NCBI GenBank assembly: GCA_903970285.1
Contig: CAJCHN010000101.1
Location: 1 to 54,698 of the forward strand
Origin: Rhodanobacteraceae bacterium
Lineage (GTDB): Bacteria > Acidobacteriota > Terriglobia > Terriglobales > Acidobacteriaceae
DNA: 54,698 nt
Reading direction: 5' to 3'
Below the pieces are notes generated by a model. That model was given only the letters and a program-made list of their open reading frames with translations. It was not told the origin of the DNA and made no database searches. Made by a program: the position numbers and the translations under genes. Shown here piece by piece: positions 1 to 9,646 of this stretch (the first letter of the stretch is position 1; every line of letters starts with the position of its first letter).

Positions 1-1095
1 ACCACGGGAGAGTCCGTCACTTTCACTGCCACAGTGGCGGGAACGACGACAGATACGCCCGTTCCTACAGGCAGCGTCAGCTTTCTCGACAGCACCACAG
101 CGCTGGGATCTGGAAATCTCAACTCCGCGGGGCAGGCCACTTACACCACGTCCTCCCTCAATCAAGGTTCGCACTCGATTACCGCCGTCTACAGCTCCGA
201 CTCCAACTACGCGGCTTCTACTTCGTCCGTTCTGACCGAGGTCGTGAGCGCGCCACCGCTTGCCGCGACCATCACAACCCTCACCTCTTCGGCGAACCCC
301 GCGATCACGGGCCAGTCGATCCTGTTCAGCGCAGCGGTGGCCGGAACCGTCAGCAATGTGCCGAATCCCACCGGCACAGTCACCTTCTTCGACGGAAGCA
401 ACATCCTGGCCTCCGAAATGCTGAGTTCTTCAGCCTCAGCCACGTTCTCGACCAGCTCGCTCACGCAGGGGACTCACCAGATCACGGCGCAATACTCCGG
501 AGACGCCAACTACCTCGCATCCACATCAACCACACTCAGCCAGGTCGTGAACGTGCCCGCGAGCTTTGCTCTTGCAATCAGCCCCACCACCCTGACGATT
601 GCGCGCGGTCAGAGTGGATCGACGACGATCACGGCGAGCTCCAGCGGCGGATTCAGCCAGCCGATCAGCCTGGCCTGCTCGGGTCTGCCTGCATACACAA
701 CCTGCTCGTTCTCACCGGCCACGGTCACTCCGGCCGCCAATGCCAGCGTAACCTCCAGCTTGACCATTGCCACCGATGTACAGTCCGCCGCGCTGAGGGA
801 TGTGCCTGCAAGGTCTAACCGAGCCCGTCAGATCGCGAGCTATGCGGTCGTGCTTGGGATCGGCCTGTCGATGCTGAGGAGGCACCGGGACAGGAAGGCG
901 AGGCGCATCTTCCTGTCCTCCGCTCTCTTCGTCGCATTACTGGCGGGACTGGCGATGGCAGACCTGATCGGATGTGGCGGCGGATCAGTGGATAAACCGG
1001 TGAGTCAGACGCCTATCGGCTCCAGTGCGGTCGCCGTGAGTGCCACTTCGGGAACAGAATCACAGACCGTCACCCTGATGCTGCAGGTGCAGTAA
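1..1095 (+). CDS. Ig-like repeat surface protein, 5' end cut off
   Basis: The reading frame is open from base 1, so the start lies outside the window; 364 residues remain. Two successive bacterial Ig-like repeats (Big_3/Ig_3_5 type) are visible, each with the pattern PTGxVxFxD, then a Thr/Ser-rich turn, then a GSHSITAVYSSDSNY or GTHQITAQYSGDANY strand. A third beta-rich region (FALAISPTTLTIARGQSG onward) follows, then a basic segment with two hydrophobic stretches around residues 270-320, a GCGGG run and a tail ending in SGTESQTVTLMLQVQ. This tail layout is typical of very large acidobacterial surface or adhesin-like proteins. The product is probably exported and structural or adhesive. The ligand is unknown. 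Confidence 0.8.
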   Translation, partial: TTGESVTFTATVAGTTTDTPVPTGSVSFLDSTTALGSGNLNSAGQATYTTSSLNQGSHSITAVYSSDSNYAASTSSVLTEVVSAPPLAATITTLTSSANPAITGQSILFSAAVAGTVSNVPNPTGTVTFFDGSNILASEMLSSSASATFSTSSLTQGTHQITAQYSGDANYLASTSTTLSQVVNVPASFALAISPTTLTIARGQSGSTTITASSSGGFSQPISLACSGLPAYTTCSFSPATVTPAANASVTSSLTIATDVQSAALRDVPARSNRARQIASYAVVLGIGLSMLRRHRDRKARRIFLSSALFVALLAGLAMADLIGCGGGSVDKPVSQTPIGSSAVAVSATSGTESQTVTLMLQVQ

Positions 1096-1303
1096 GGCAG
1101 CGAAAGAGACCGGGATCAAGAGTGAACTCGGCGCATTTTTCACAGCGGTAGAGTGACAGGTTTTTCGACAGTGGAAGGGTGTTGCGGCTGGCTTCGGCGC
1201 AGAGAGAGCCGCTGAAGAAAGTCGCCCCTGCGAACACTGTGCCTAAAGAAAGGTGGGTGAAGGGAGTGCGTCCCCCTTGCGCTCCCTCGTGCACTTCCGT
1301 AGC

Positions 1304-3355
1304 ATGGCCGCGACGAGAAAGCCGATCCTGAACGCGCCGCCAAAGATGCCCAGAACCCGAACGTGGACCGCAGCCACGGTCGTGACGCTCCTTCTGCTCC
1401 TGACCGCTCAGATCGTGCATGCGGTGCGCGGCGAGTCGCTCACCTGGGATGAAGGCGACCACATCTTCGCCGGCTATGAAACCTGGAAGACTGGCGACTA
1501 TGGCCTGAACCCGGAGCATCCGCCCCTGGTCAAGATGCTCGCGACCCTGCCTCTGCTTGCACTGCCCCTCAAAGTGCCGCCGCTTCAAGGCCGCTTCTTT
1601 AAGACAGAAGCCTATATGGATGGGCGCGAACTGCTATTTCGCAACGCGCCGCAGTACTCCGCACAGACGCTGGTCTTCCGCGTCCGCATGTTCGCGATGC
1701 TGCTGACGCTGATTGCGGCGCTGCTGGTCTTCGCCGCGGGCACGGAGATGTTCGGCGTCAACGCCGGACTGATCGCGCTCTTCCTCTTCACTTTCGAGCC
1801 CAACCTGCTCGCTCACGGTGCCTTCGTCACCACGGATATGGCGGCCTCGTGCACCATCTTCGGCACCGTGTATGCGCTCTGGCGCTGGATCAGGCGGCCC
1901 ACCTGGCAGCGCCTGCTGGTGGCCGGCCTGGCCGCCGGCATCGCGCTGGCCGCCAAGCACTCGGCCGTGCTGCTTGCGCCGATGCTGTTCTGCCTGCTGG
2001 CCGGAGAGCTCGCCGGACGTTATCTGGCAGGGCGCCGGGCCGGCTTGTCGCAGGATGCGGCGAGATTTCTGGGTGCATTTGCTGTCGTGGTGGTGGTCGG
2101 CGTGGCCGTGCTGTGGGGCTTTTACGGCTTTCGCTATGCTGCGCGTCCGGCGGGACTCACGCTCGCGCCCAGTCTCGCGGAGTATGTTGGCCCGCTGGCT
2201 GGTGCCGAAGCGCACGGCATTCTGTTTGCCGCCCGCTTCCGCCTGCTGCCGGAGTCCTGGCTCTACGGGCTGGCCGACGTCCGCGCCATGGCCAACGGCA
2301 TGCCCAGCTATTTCTTCGGGCGGGTCTACTCGCACGGTGTGTGGTTCTATTTTCCCGTGCTCTTCCTGATCAAGTCGACCCTCGCGATGCTTGCTCTGCT
2401 GGCACTGACAGGCTGGGCCGTGGCACGCGGCTGGCTGCGCGCGTGGCGCGAACTCTGGTTCCTGTCGCTGCCGCCGGCGCTTTACCTGTTGGTTGCGATG
2501 GATTCGCACCTCAATATTGGCGCGCGGCATATCCTGCCAATCTGGATCTTCTGCTGCGTGCTGGCGGCTGCGGGTGCGGCGACGCTGGCGCGGCGAAGCA
2601 AAGCCTGGGCAATCGCAATCTGCGCGCTGCTGGCGCTGCATGCGGCGTCGACTCTGCACGCCGCTCCCAACTATATTGCCTATGCGAACGAAGCCTGGGG
2701 CGGGCCGACGAAGACCTATCGCTACCTTACGGACTCCAATACCGACTGGGCGCAGCAGCTGATTGCCACCTCGAGCTACGTGCGCGAGCATCAGATCCAC
2801 GACTGCTGGATCGCGTACTTTGCGGCACCATTCCTGCTGCCATCGGATTACGGGATCCCGTGTAAGCGCCTGCCAACCTTTGACTCGATGAGCGTGGACG
2901 ACGTGCTGGACGTGCCGCCGGTGATCCAGGGGCCGGTGTTCATCAGCGCGGGCGATCTGAACGGCTTCGAGTTTGGCTCGAAGGTCCTGAATCCGTACGA
3001 GAGCTTCCGCTCGGTCGCTCCGGTGGACGTGATCCAGGATGGCATCTTCGTCTTCAACGGCAGCTTCGCGGTGCCGCTTGCCAGCGCGCTGAGCCATGTT
3101 CAGCGGTCTGCCGCGCTGCTGAAGTCGCACGAGGCTTCCGCGGCCCTTCGGGAAGCCACTCTGGCGGAGCAGATTGCGCCCGGCGAAGTGGCGACCGAGG
3201 AGGCGCTCGGCGATGCATTTGCGGCCAATGGCCTGAAGAGCGAAGCTACAGCCGCGTATACCCGTGCGCTCGCCAAGGCGGCGACGATGGAGCCCGGTGC
3301 CCGCGCGCAGTGGCAGCAGGCTCTTGAGCAGAAACAGACCAAGCTTCAGTCCTGA
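1304..3355 (+). CDS. GT39/PMT-like membrane glycosyltransferase with C-terminal TPR-like tail
   Basis: About 683 residues if read from the ATG at 1304; the frame is also open from 1253. The first hydrophobic helix is followed by a loop carrying TWDEGDHIFAGYE and LNPEHPPLVKMLATLPL. This acidic first periplasmic loop is the hallmark of the PMT/ArnT (GT-C) fold, which transfers a sugar from a polyprenyl-phosphate donor at the periplasmic face. Ten or more further membrane segments follow. A soluble region then carries GGPTKTYRYLTDSNTDWAQQ, recurrent in acidobacterial family 39 enzymes. The last ~80 residues form an Ala-rich helical repeat (EEALGDAFAANGLKSEATAA) resembling one TPR. The acceptor cannot be inferred. 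The upstream gap (1096-1303) shows no gene. Confidence 0.8.
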   Translation: MAATRKPILNAPPKMPRTRTWTAATVVTLLLLLTAQIVHAVRGESLTWDEGDHIFAGYETWKTGDYGLNPEHPPLVKMLATLPLLALPLKVPPLQGRFFKTEAYMDGRELLFRNAPQYSAQTLVFRVRMFAMLLTLIAALLVFAAGTEMFGVNAGLIALFLFTFEPNLLAHGAFVTTDMAASCTIFGTVYALWRWIRRPTWQRLLVAGLAAGIALAAKHSAVLLAPMLFCLLAGELAGRYLAGRRAGLSQDAARFLGAFAVVVVVGVAVLWGFYGFRYAARPAGLTLAPSLAEYVGPLAGAEAHGILFAARFRLLPESWLYGLADVRAMANGMPSYFFGRVYSHGVWFYFPVLFLIKSTLAMLALLALTGWAVARGWLRAWRELWFLSLPPALYLLVAMDSHLNIGARHILPIWIFCCVLAAAGAATLARRSKAWAIAICALLALHAASTLHAAPNYIAYANEAWGGPTKTYRYLTDSNTDWAQQLIATSSYVREHQIHDCWIAYFAAPFLLPSDYGIPCKRLPTFDSMSVDDVLDVPPVIQGPVFISAGDLNGFEFGSKVLNPYESFRSVAPVDVIQDGIFVFNGSFAVPLASALSHVQRSAALLKSHEASAALREATLAEQIAPGEVATEEALGDAFAANGLKSEATAAYTRALAKAATMEPGARAQWQQALEQKQTKLQS

Positions 3356-3503
3356 TGCTGGCAGTGGGCGACATTGAGGCTCGCGTGGACGGCTTTGAAC
3401 CAAAGCGGATACTCCGCCGGTGGAAATGCCGGGTGAAATCGACTCCCTGTTGATGCGAAGATTAACCAGAACGCTCGTACGCGCCGAGGAGTATCCAAAC
3501 CCC

Positions 3504-5138
3504 ATGCCCGAACCGCCGGAAATGCCCGATAACGACCTTCGCATTCACTTTGACGACGCCATGCCCCGCGGCGCGCGGATCAAGGTGATCGGCGTGGGAG
3601 GCGGCGGTAATAACGCCGTCAACCGCATGATCGCCGCGCACGTGGAAGGCGTCGAGTTCATCGCAGCAAACACCGACGTTCAGGCGCTCCAGGTCTCACA
3701 GGCTCCGGTGAAGCTCCAGCTGGGGGTGAAGCTGACCAGCGGCCTGGGCGCCGGAGCAAACCCCGACATCGGCCGCCGCGCGGCGCTCGAGGATTCCGAC
3801 AAGATTATCGAGGCGCTCGAAGGCGCGGACATGGTGTTTGTGACGGCTGGCCTCGGTGGTGGCACCGGAACCGGAGCGGCGCCGGTGATCGCCTCGCTGG
3901 CCAGTGAGATGGGCGCGCTGACGGTAGCCGTGGTCACCAGGCCGTTCGCCTTTGAGGGCAAGCGGCGCATGATGCAGGCGGAGCGCGGCATGCAGGAGCT
4001 GCTCGAAGCGGTAGACACGGTCATCGTCATCCCCAATGAGAAGCTGCTGGCGGTCGCCAAGGACGCGGGCTTTTTCGAGTCGTTCCGGATCGCGGACGAC
4101 GTGCTGCGGCAGGGGGTGCAGGGAATATCGGACATCATTACCATCCCAGGTGTGATCAACCGCGACTTCGCCGATGTGAAGACCACGATGGCCGGCATGG
4201 GCTATGCGGTGATGGGCACTGCGTCTCGCACGGGTCCGGACCGGGCCAAGGACGCGGCCGTCGCGGCCATGGCGTCACCGCTGCTGGAGGCGGGCGCGAT
4301 CGATGGGGCGCGCGGCATCCTGATCAATATCACGGGATCGTCCTCGCTGAAGCTGAACGAGGTAAATGAAGCCTCGACCATCATCCAGAACGCCGCTCAT
4401 GAGGATGCCAACATCATCTTCGGCGCGGTGCTGGACGAGAGCATGGGCGACGAGGTGAAGATCACGGTCATCGCCACTGGGTTCAAAGAGCAATCGTCCT
4501 ACCCCCGGCGCGAGCGCATGCTGGCCGAGCCGGCTTTGCCGACTCTGCGCTACGACGTTCCGGTGGTGCGACAGGAGGTGCCGATTGCGCCCCGGATCAC
4601 CACCCGGCGGCAGCCGATTGAAGAAGCTCCGCGGGAAGGCTTCGCTCCTGGCCTGCCACCGGCCGGCACGGCGTGTCCCCTCGCAGTCCAGCCCATCAAT
4701 CCTGCCGCGCCCGCGGCTTCGGTGATCCAGGTTGAGGCACCGGAGCAGACCGCGGCGGTGGAGCAGCAGCCCTGGGATGAGGCTCACGTCGAGGGTGCGG
4801 AAGAGTTGGCTGTTGCGTTCGGAGGGCAGTCGGATGAGGTCAGCGTTTTTGCAGCGACTCCTGAGCTGGTTCCGGTTCCGCGTTCCGTCTTTGATGATGA
4901 CTTCTTCCGCACCGGACGAGTCGCATCGACGGCGAAGCCTGTGACGGAATCTCGGATGCCGTCCGCACGGGGATATGACTCGCCCGATCCGGTCCGTCCG
5001 GTGCGGGTACACGGCGAGAGCGAAAAGCCTGGATTTGGCCAGGATGAGGGGATTCGCATGCCGGCGTTTACTGCGGTAGCAGAGCCACAGGAGAACGACG
5101 AACTCGATATTCCGGCGTTCTTGCGCCGCGGCCACTAG
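3504..5138 (+). CDS. ftsZ: cell division GTPase FtsZ
   Basis: This is the tubulin-like GTPase that forms the cytokinetic Z-ring. The ATG at 3504 is chosen because GAGGAG lies 12 bases upstream (3486-3491) and the core starts soon after it; the frame is open from 3420. Visible motifs are [15 protein letters not shown], the tubulin signature GGGTGTG at residues 118-124, and the T7 loop [11 protein letters not shown]. The globular core ends near residue 340. A disordered Pro/Glu/Val linker of nearly 190 residues follows, and then the C-terminal peptide [13 protein letters not shown], the conserved partner-binding tail. The gene stands apart from the division cluster on the other strand, with no ftsQ or ftsA next to it. 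Confidence 0.97.
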   Translation: MPEPPEMPDNDLRIHFDDAMPRGARIKVIGVGGGGNNAVNRMIAAHVEGVEFIAANTDVQALQVSQAPVKLQLGVKLTSGLGAGANPDIGRRAALEDSDKIIEALEGADMVFVTAGLGGGTGTGAAPVIASLASEMGALTVAVVTRPFAFEGKRRMMQAERGMQELLEAVDTVIVIPNEKLLAVAKDAGFFESFRIADDVLRQGVQGISDIITIPGVINRDFADVKTTMAGMGYAVMGTASRTGPDRAKDAAVAAMASPLLEAGAIDGARGILINITGSSSLKLNEVNEASTIIQNAAHEDANIIFGAVLDESMGDEVKITVIATGFKEQSSYPRRERMLAEPALPTLRYDVPVVRQEVPIAPRITTRRQPIEEAPREGFAPGLPPAGTACPLAVQPINPAAPAASVIQVEAPEQTAAVEQQPWDEAHVEGAEELAVAFGGQSDEVSVFAATPELVPVPRSVFDDDFFRTGRVASTAKPVTESRMPSARGYDSPDPVRPVRVHGESEKPGFGQDEGIRMPAFTAVAEPQENDELDIPAFLRRGH

Positions 5139-5435
5139 AGCAATCTTCTTCAGGTGTAGAAGGGGTTTCGCGCTTGACGCGTTGTCGATCGAGGGAAGCG
5201 GCACTCGAAACCTTCACCTCCATGGCGCAGAGGATTGATCGGGAGGATGGTCGTACAAGCCTGAACGTTAGCGGCAGGAGAAGCCGCCGATGTGGGATCG
5301 CGCGTCCTACATAAGAGAGCGGTAAATTAAGCACAGGCGGTTTGGCTGCGGACGTGCAACTGACGTAATTGTTCCTTTTACGACGCATCTGCGTTGCATG
5401 TGCAGCTTCTGCACGACGAACCTTGGGGAGTACAG

Positions 5436-6746
5436 ATGAAACTTTCGGCCTTCGGGCGCCGCGCATCAACCTCGCTGCTGATTTCGGGCCTGCTCGGGTT
5501 CGTTCTGGCTGGGCCAGCTTCGGCGGCTGGCACGCATCACCACCCCAAAGCTCACGCCGGGACGAGCGCCACCAAGCACAGTTCGGGGCGCGCTCATGCG
5601 GAGAAGGCTGCGGTTCACGGCCGTCATGGCCATGCCCCGGCCGCGGGCAGAACCCACGAAGTCGCAGAGAAGCACGGAGAGGCAGCGAAGACGGAGACGC
5701 GGCTGGTTCGCGGGCGGCACGGCCGGCTGATTCGAGTCGTGGCGCATCCCAGGTATTTTGGCGAGCGGTTCTACGCGAGTTCGTTTACAGACACGAACTC
5801 GCTGGTTCTGGGCGATATCGTAGCCGGCGAAGATCCGGTGGTGCGCGAGGCGGCGATGGCTGCCCTGGGCAACATGAACGGCACGGCGCTGGCGATCGAT
5901 CCGTCCACCGGCCGCATCCTGGCGATGGTCAACCAGAAGCTTGCGCTTTCGAGCGGCGCCGAGCCATGCTCGACCATAAAGCTGACGGTGGCGCTCGCCG
6001 CGCTGCAGGAGGGCCTGGTGAAGCGGGATACCCCGGTTGCGCTGGGCGGCGGATATCACCTGACGCTGACCGAGGCTCTGGCGCACTCGAACAACCTGTA
6101 CTTCGAGACGCTGGGACGGGCTCTGGGCTTTGAGCGGGTGAAGCACTACGCCAACCAGCTGGGCCTGGGCGAGCTCGCCGGATACAACATCCCCGGCGAA
6201 CAGCTTGGTACCTATCCCGACCAGGAGCTGCCGGCGGCGCTGGGCGGAGTGGGCCGCATGTGCTCGTTCGGCGAGAGCGTCAGCATGACGCCGCTTCAGC
6301 TTGGCGCCATTGTGTCTGCTATTGCGAACGGGGGCACGCTCTACTATCTGCAGCATCCGCAGACTGCCGACGACATCGCCAACTTCCAGCCGAAGATCAA
6401 GCGCACACTGGACATCAAGGCGCTGATTCCGGAGATGCAGGACGGGATGCAGGCAGCGGTGCAGTACGGTACCGCAAGGAGCCTGCGCGCCAACTTCAAT
6501 GAATTTCCGGTGATGGGCAAGACCGGCACGTGCTCGAACAACGGCACGCGCTTCGGATGGTTCGGGTCTTACGCCGAAACCCCCAATGGAAGAATCGTGA
6601 CCGTGATCTTCCTTGAAGGCGGACGCCCGACTTTCGGTCCGAAGGCCGCCGAGCTGACTGGTCAGTTCTACCGTGCGCTGTACGAGAAGAACTACTTCGC
6701 CCCGCGACAGACGGTCTCGAGCGATACCCAGGTGGGGACGAAGTAG
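5436..6746 (+). CDS. stand-alone penicillin-binding transpeptidase
   Basis: A 436-residue exported protein starting at the ATG at 5436, with GGGGAG 5 bases upstream. An N-terminal signal sequence (LLISGLLGFVLAGPASA) is followed by a His/Lys/Ala-rich linker of about 70 residues. The transpeptidase fold has all three active-site motifs: STIK (Ser179, Lys182), SNN (Ser218, Asn220) and KTGT (Lys362). It lacks the N-terminal dimerisation domain of FtsI/PBP2 proteins, so it may be a minimal D,D-transpeptidase or a class-D beta-lactamase relative. The residue before the motif is Cys (PCSTIK) instead of the usual Gly. It lies 297 bases after ftsZ, which suggests but does not prove a division role. 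A small hairpin (5400-5414) sits just upstream of the ribosome-binding site. Confidence 0.88.
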   Translation: MKLSAFGRRASTSLLISGLLGFVLAGPASAAGTHHHPKAHAGTSATKHSSGRAHAEKAAVHGRHGHAPAAGRTHEVAEKHGEAAKTETRLVRGRHGRLIRVVAHPRYFGERFYASSFTDTNSLVLGDIVAGEDPVVREAAMAALGNMNGTALAIDPSTGRILAMVNQKLALSSGAEPCSTIKLTVALAALQEGLVKRDTPVALGGGYHLTLTEALAHSNNLYFETLGRALGFERVKHYANQLGLGELAGYNIPGEQLGTYPDQELPAALGGVGRMCSFGESVSMTPLQLGAIVSAIANGGTLYYLQHPQTADDIANFQPKIKRTLDIKALIPEMQDGMQAAVQYGTARSLRANFNEFPVMGKTGTCSNNGTRFGWFGSYAETPNGRIVTVIFLEGGRPTFGPKAAELTGQFYRALYEKNYFAPRQTVSSDTQVGTK

Positions 6747-7151
6747 CTGGGTCGGCACGTCGTTTTGAGCGAATCCACCTGCAACCACTCGGCGCGGAAG
6801 ACCTGCCTTTGAAAGCTGCCTTACAAGAGCCGTTTCCCTCATGGAAACGGCTCTTGCTTTCCTGGACCACGCAGCGTGATCAGCGCTGGTTTCCGTTTGA
6901 GAAGACGGCACTCCTAAGGATGATCGGGGACACAGCAACAGGAGAGATGCGCTCTCAGCAGTTCAAGACGCCTCTCGTGCGACGGTTCTATCCAGAAAGC
7001 ACCTGCCATGCCTCAAAAGTGGCAGGGACCCACCGCGTCCGGGTTATCGTGCCGAGGCGCAGGGGGTCGCATAATGACCAAGACAAGGAACCAGAAGGAT
7101 AGGCCCCCAGTAGCAGTGGTCCGCTGCGATCACACTTGAAGAGTTCCTGGC
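6747..7151. other. intergenic region without a convincing gene
   Basis: About 405 bases between the transpeptidase gene and the TadG-like gene. It holds the terminator at 6825-6855 and a second, smaller hairpin (CCTGCCA at 7002-7008 pairing with TGGCAGG at 7020-7026, 11-base loop). It presumably also carries the promoter for the TadE/G-like set, although no clear -35/-10 pair was found. A 97-codon frame here runs across the terminator and is not credible. Confidence 0.6.
6825..6855 (+). terminator. Rho-independent terminator
   Basis: A perfect 13-bp stem (6825-6837 with 6843-6855) closes a 5-base loop and is followed by GCTTT. It lies 78 bases past the stop of the penicillin-binding protein gene and should end the ftsZ-side transcript before the pilus-type genes. 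Confidence 0.85.
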
Positions 7152-8459
7152 GTGCACGTCGAGCCTATGAGAGTGTTCCGAGATGAGAATGGACAGGCCC
7201 TGATCAGCTTCGCTGTGATCCTGAGCCTGCTAGCCCTTGGTTTTCTCGCCTTCGCCATCGATGCAGGCATGCTTTTCCGCGAGCGCAGAGTGGCGCAGGC
7301 GGCGGCGGACGCGGCTGCCGTGGCTGCGGCGGAAGAGGTCTCGAACGGCAACACCGTCGCGAACGAGCAGACCGTTGCCAACGGGGTCGCAACGCTGAAT
7401 GGAATGAATACGAGCCTGGCGAAAAATCCGGCTACCGTCCAGCTGCAACAGTCTTCCTCCTGGAACGGAGTCAGTTCGACCTACGTGACGGCGACAGTGA
7501 CCCAGCCCATCCACACCTACTTTCTGGGCGCCTTCGACAAGGACCTGGCGTACGTGAACGTGTCGGCCCAGGCGATCGCCGGATTCGGAGCCGGAAATCC
7601 GGACTGTGTCTGCCTGGAAGGCGGCTCAGGGCAGGATCTCTACATGAGCAACGGCTCGTCGATCAATGGAAGCAGTTGCGAGGTGGTGGTCAACTCCAGC
7701 AGCTCCAATGCCATCAGCATTATCGGGGGTTCCACACTCGGCGCCCAGACGCTCGGTACGGTGTCGTCGACATGGGATACTTCGACGAACATCTACGGCG
7801 GCGGCAGCGTGACCGCCAGCACCAAGATCGTTCAGGGTATTCCCCATGGATGCGCGCCCGCCATGCCCGCGGCTCCGAGTTATTCGAGCTGCCTAAGCGA
7901 TCCTGGCGGGTCAGGCGGCACCATCACGGTGGGCCCTGCTTCGGCGGGTGGAACCATCTGCTACCAGTCGCTGACGGTGGGCGCGAACGCCGGAAAGACC
8001 ACGCTGAATCCCGGAATTTACGTGATCTCCACCGGATACGTGCACTTCGAGGCGGGAAGTGGCGGGAAGTCCAACCTGGGTGGGAACGGGGTCTTCTTCT
8101 ACCTGCTGCCGGGGGCGGGATCCATCCTGATCGATAACGGCGCCAACGTGAACCTGGTCTCTGGCGGCGCCAAAGAGTCGGGCGGCGCGACGGCGCCAAG
8201 CACGGGCGCGTACGACGGCATCCTGGTGTACCAGGCAACCGGCAACAGCACTGGCATGACTGTCGAAGGCGGCGCAACCGCGTACATGAACGGTGCCATC
8301 TATGCCCCGTCGGCCCCGCTGACGCTTGGAAACGGAAGTGGATCGACATTCGATGGAGGAGTGATCGCGCAGACACTGACCATGAGCGGCGGCGGGACTT
8401 TGACGGCGACTCCGACTGCGGGAAGCAGCGTCTCCTCCTTCCCGAGACTGGTGCAGTGA
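7152..8459 (+). CDS. TadG-like pilus-assembly/surface protein
   Basis: 435 residues from a GTG start; an ATG at 7167 is an alternative. The N-terminus DENGQALISFAVILSLLALG followed by FAIDAGMLFRERRVAQAAAD is the TadE/TadG-type membrane anchor: a Glu/Gln-containing prepilin-like turn, one hydrophobic helix, then an amphipathic Ala-rich helix. The remaining ~350 residues are Gly/Ser/Thr-rich and beta-repeat-like, with several Cys residues, and should lie in the periplasm or at the surface. TadG-type proteins belong to Flp/Tad tight-adherence systems. Two shorter relatives follow at 10-base and 2-base spacing, so the three probably form one transcript. Confidence 0.75.
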   Translation: MHVEPMRVFRDENGQALISFAVILSLLALGFLAFAIDAGMLFRERRVAQAAADAAAVAAAEEVSNGNTVANEQTVANGVATLNGMNTSLAKNPATVQLQQSSSWNGVSSTYVTATVTQPIHTYFLGAFDKDLAYVNVSAQAIAGFGAGNPDCVCLEGGSGQDLYMSNGSSINGSSCEVVVNSSSSNAISIIGGSTLGAQTLGTVSSTWDTSTNIYGGGSVTASTKIVQGIPHGCAPAMPAAPSYSSCLSDPGGSGGTITVGPASAGGTICYQSLTVGANAGKTTLNPGIYVISTGYVHFEAGSGGKSNLGGNGVFFYLLPGAGSILIDNGANVNLVSGGAKESGGATAPSTGAYDGILVYQATGNSTGMTVEGGATAYMNGAIYAPSAPLTLGNGSGSTFDGGVIAQTLTMSGGGTLTATPTAGSSVSSFPRLVQ

Positions 8460-8469
8460 GGCTTCGCCG

Positions 8470-9006
8470 ATGAGTGCGTCCGCCCCTCAATCGCACTCCG
8501 GAAACGGGGTTCGGCTGACTGCAGCGCTACGCAGGCTAAATTCTGAGACCAGCGGAAGCTCGCTGGTGGAGCTCGCCATGGTCTTCTCGTTCCTGGCGAT
8601 GCCCTTGCTGATCGGGACAGCCGACATGGCAACCCTGGTGCATGCGTCCATCGAGGTTTCGAATGCAGCGCAGGCAGCGGCTCAGTATGGCATGCAAAGT
8701 ACGACCAACTCGGTCGATACCTCCGGGATCGTCTCCGCCGGCCAGGCGGATGCACCCGACTTTGGAACCGGTCTCACGGTGACACCGACTACCTATTACG
8801 CCTGTTCGAGTTCCGTTACCGGCACCCGCTATACAGGAACGAATGCGCAGTCGAACGCTACAAACGCCTGCACCGGCATCTACAACCATGCCCTCGAATT
8901 CATCCAGGTCACGACCTCCGCGACCATCACGCCGAAGGTCCATCTGCCCGGTCTGCCCAGCAGCTTCGCGTTGAATGGCACCGCCATTCAGGAGGTGCTG
9001 CAGTAG
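8470..9006 (+). CDS. TadE-family pseudopilin-like protein
   Basis: 178 residues. A short basic N-terminus leads into SGSSLVELAMVFSFLAMPLL, the TadE signature with a Glu at position +5-like spacing before a hydrophobic helix, then an Ala-rich helix (ASIEVSNAAQAAAQYGM). The C-terminal half is Thr/Ser-rich and contains two Cys residues spaced as if for a disulfide. TadE proteins are minor pilins of Flp/Tad systems, processed by a TadV/CpaA peptidase. No peptidase, ATPase or secretin gene lies in this window, so the partner machinery must be elsewhere. Confidence 0.8.
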   Translation: MSASAPQSHSGNGVRLTAALRRLNSETSGSSLVELAMVFSFLAMPLLIGTADMATLVHASIEVSNAAQAAAQYGMQSTTNSVDTSGIVSAGQADAPDFGTGLTVTPTTYYACSSSVTGTRYTGTNAQSNATNACTGIYNHALEFIQVTTSATITPKVHLPGLPSSFALNGTAIQEVLQ

Positions 9007-9008
9007 CC

Positions 9009-9554
9009 ATGCGACAAACCTCGACAAGACTGCCGCATCTGCCCGCCACGCGGGCGGCGTCCTCTCCGTGCATCAGCGAGGGACGTGGGATCAGCGAGAG
9101 ACGTGCGGTCAGGTTGCGATGCAAAGCGGCTGCGCTCCGCAGCAACGAGAGTGGTGCGAACCTGATCGAATATGCGCTCGGTTTGACCGTGCTTTTCACG
9201 TTGACGTTCTGCTTCATGGAGCTGTGCATGGTGTACTACTCGTACGACCTGATTGAAGAGCTGGCGCGCGAAGGCACCCGCTATGCCATGGTTCGCGGGG
9301 CGACCTGCCCCACCGCCACCAGTCCCACCTGCGAGGTCACTGCCAGCCAGGTGAACAGCTACGTCTCCAGCCTGAGCTACCCTAATCCCGGCGGCGGCAC
9401 CATCACGCCGAACACTTCCTATCCGGACGGAAACGAGAGCGTTGGCAGCAGGGTCCAGGTGACGGTCACTTACGTGTTTCCGATTCGCATGCCGTTCGTG
9501 CCGAAGAGCTCGCTTACGATGAGCAACACATCCGTCATGCGCATCGTGCAGTAA
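9009..9554 (+). CDS. TadE-family pseudopilin-like protein
   Basis: 181 residues, starting 2 bases after the stop of the previous gene. An Arg-rich cytoplasmic leader of about 45 residues precedes ESGANLIEYALGLTVLFTLT, again a TadE-like processing region with Glu and a hydrophobic helix, followed by EELAREGTRYAMVRGATC. The tail has a beta-rich region and ends in MSNTSVMRIVQ. The leader is long for the family, so the true start may be further in. It is the last gene of the three-gene TadE/G-like set. Confidence 0.78.
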   Translation: MRQTSTRLPHLPATRAASSPCISEGRGISERRAVRLRCKAAALRSNESGANLIEYALGLTVLFTLTFCFMELCMVYYSYDLIEELAREGTRYAMVRGATCPTATSPTCEVTASQVNSYVSSLSYPNPGGGTITPNTSYPDGNESVGSRVQVTVTYVFPIRMPFVPKSSLTMSNTSVMRIVQ

Positions 9555-9576
9555 TCCGCTGGGAGTAGAAGGTTAT

Positions 9577-9603
9577 CGCCTTCCGCTCCAGGGTGGGAAG
9601 GCG
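9577..9603. terminator. possible hairpin terminator between convergent genes
   Basis: An 8-bp perfect stem (9577-9584 with 9596-9603) with an 11-base loop lies between the end of the TadE set and the end of the MFS gene. No T-tract follows on either strand, so a terminator role is only suggested by position. Confidence 0.35.
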
Positions 9604-9646
9604 GCCAGGCACACCGCCCCGATGATCGCGATCAGCGCCACAAACA

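Noticed and set aside
1634..3544. 636-codon minus-strand frame opposite the glycosyltransferase
   Set aside because: High G+C keeps the antisense frame open. The translation is Arg/Gln/His-rich with no domain, whereas the plus strand has a clear membrane enzyme.
5466..6938. 490-codon minus-strand frame opposite the transpeptidase
   Set aside because: Low-complexity Arg/Ala translation, and it crosses the strong terminator at 6825-6855.
6809..7102. 97-codon plus-strand frame
   Set aside because: It contains the whole terminator hairpin and has no family features.
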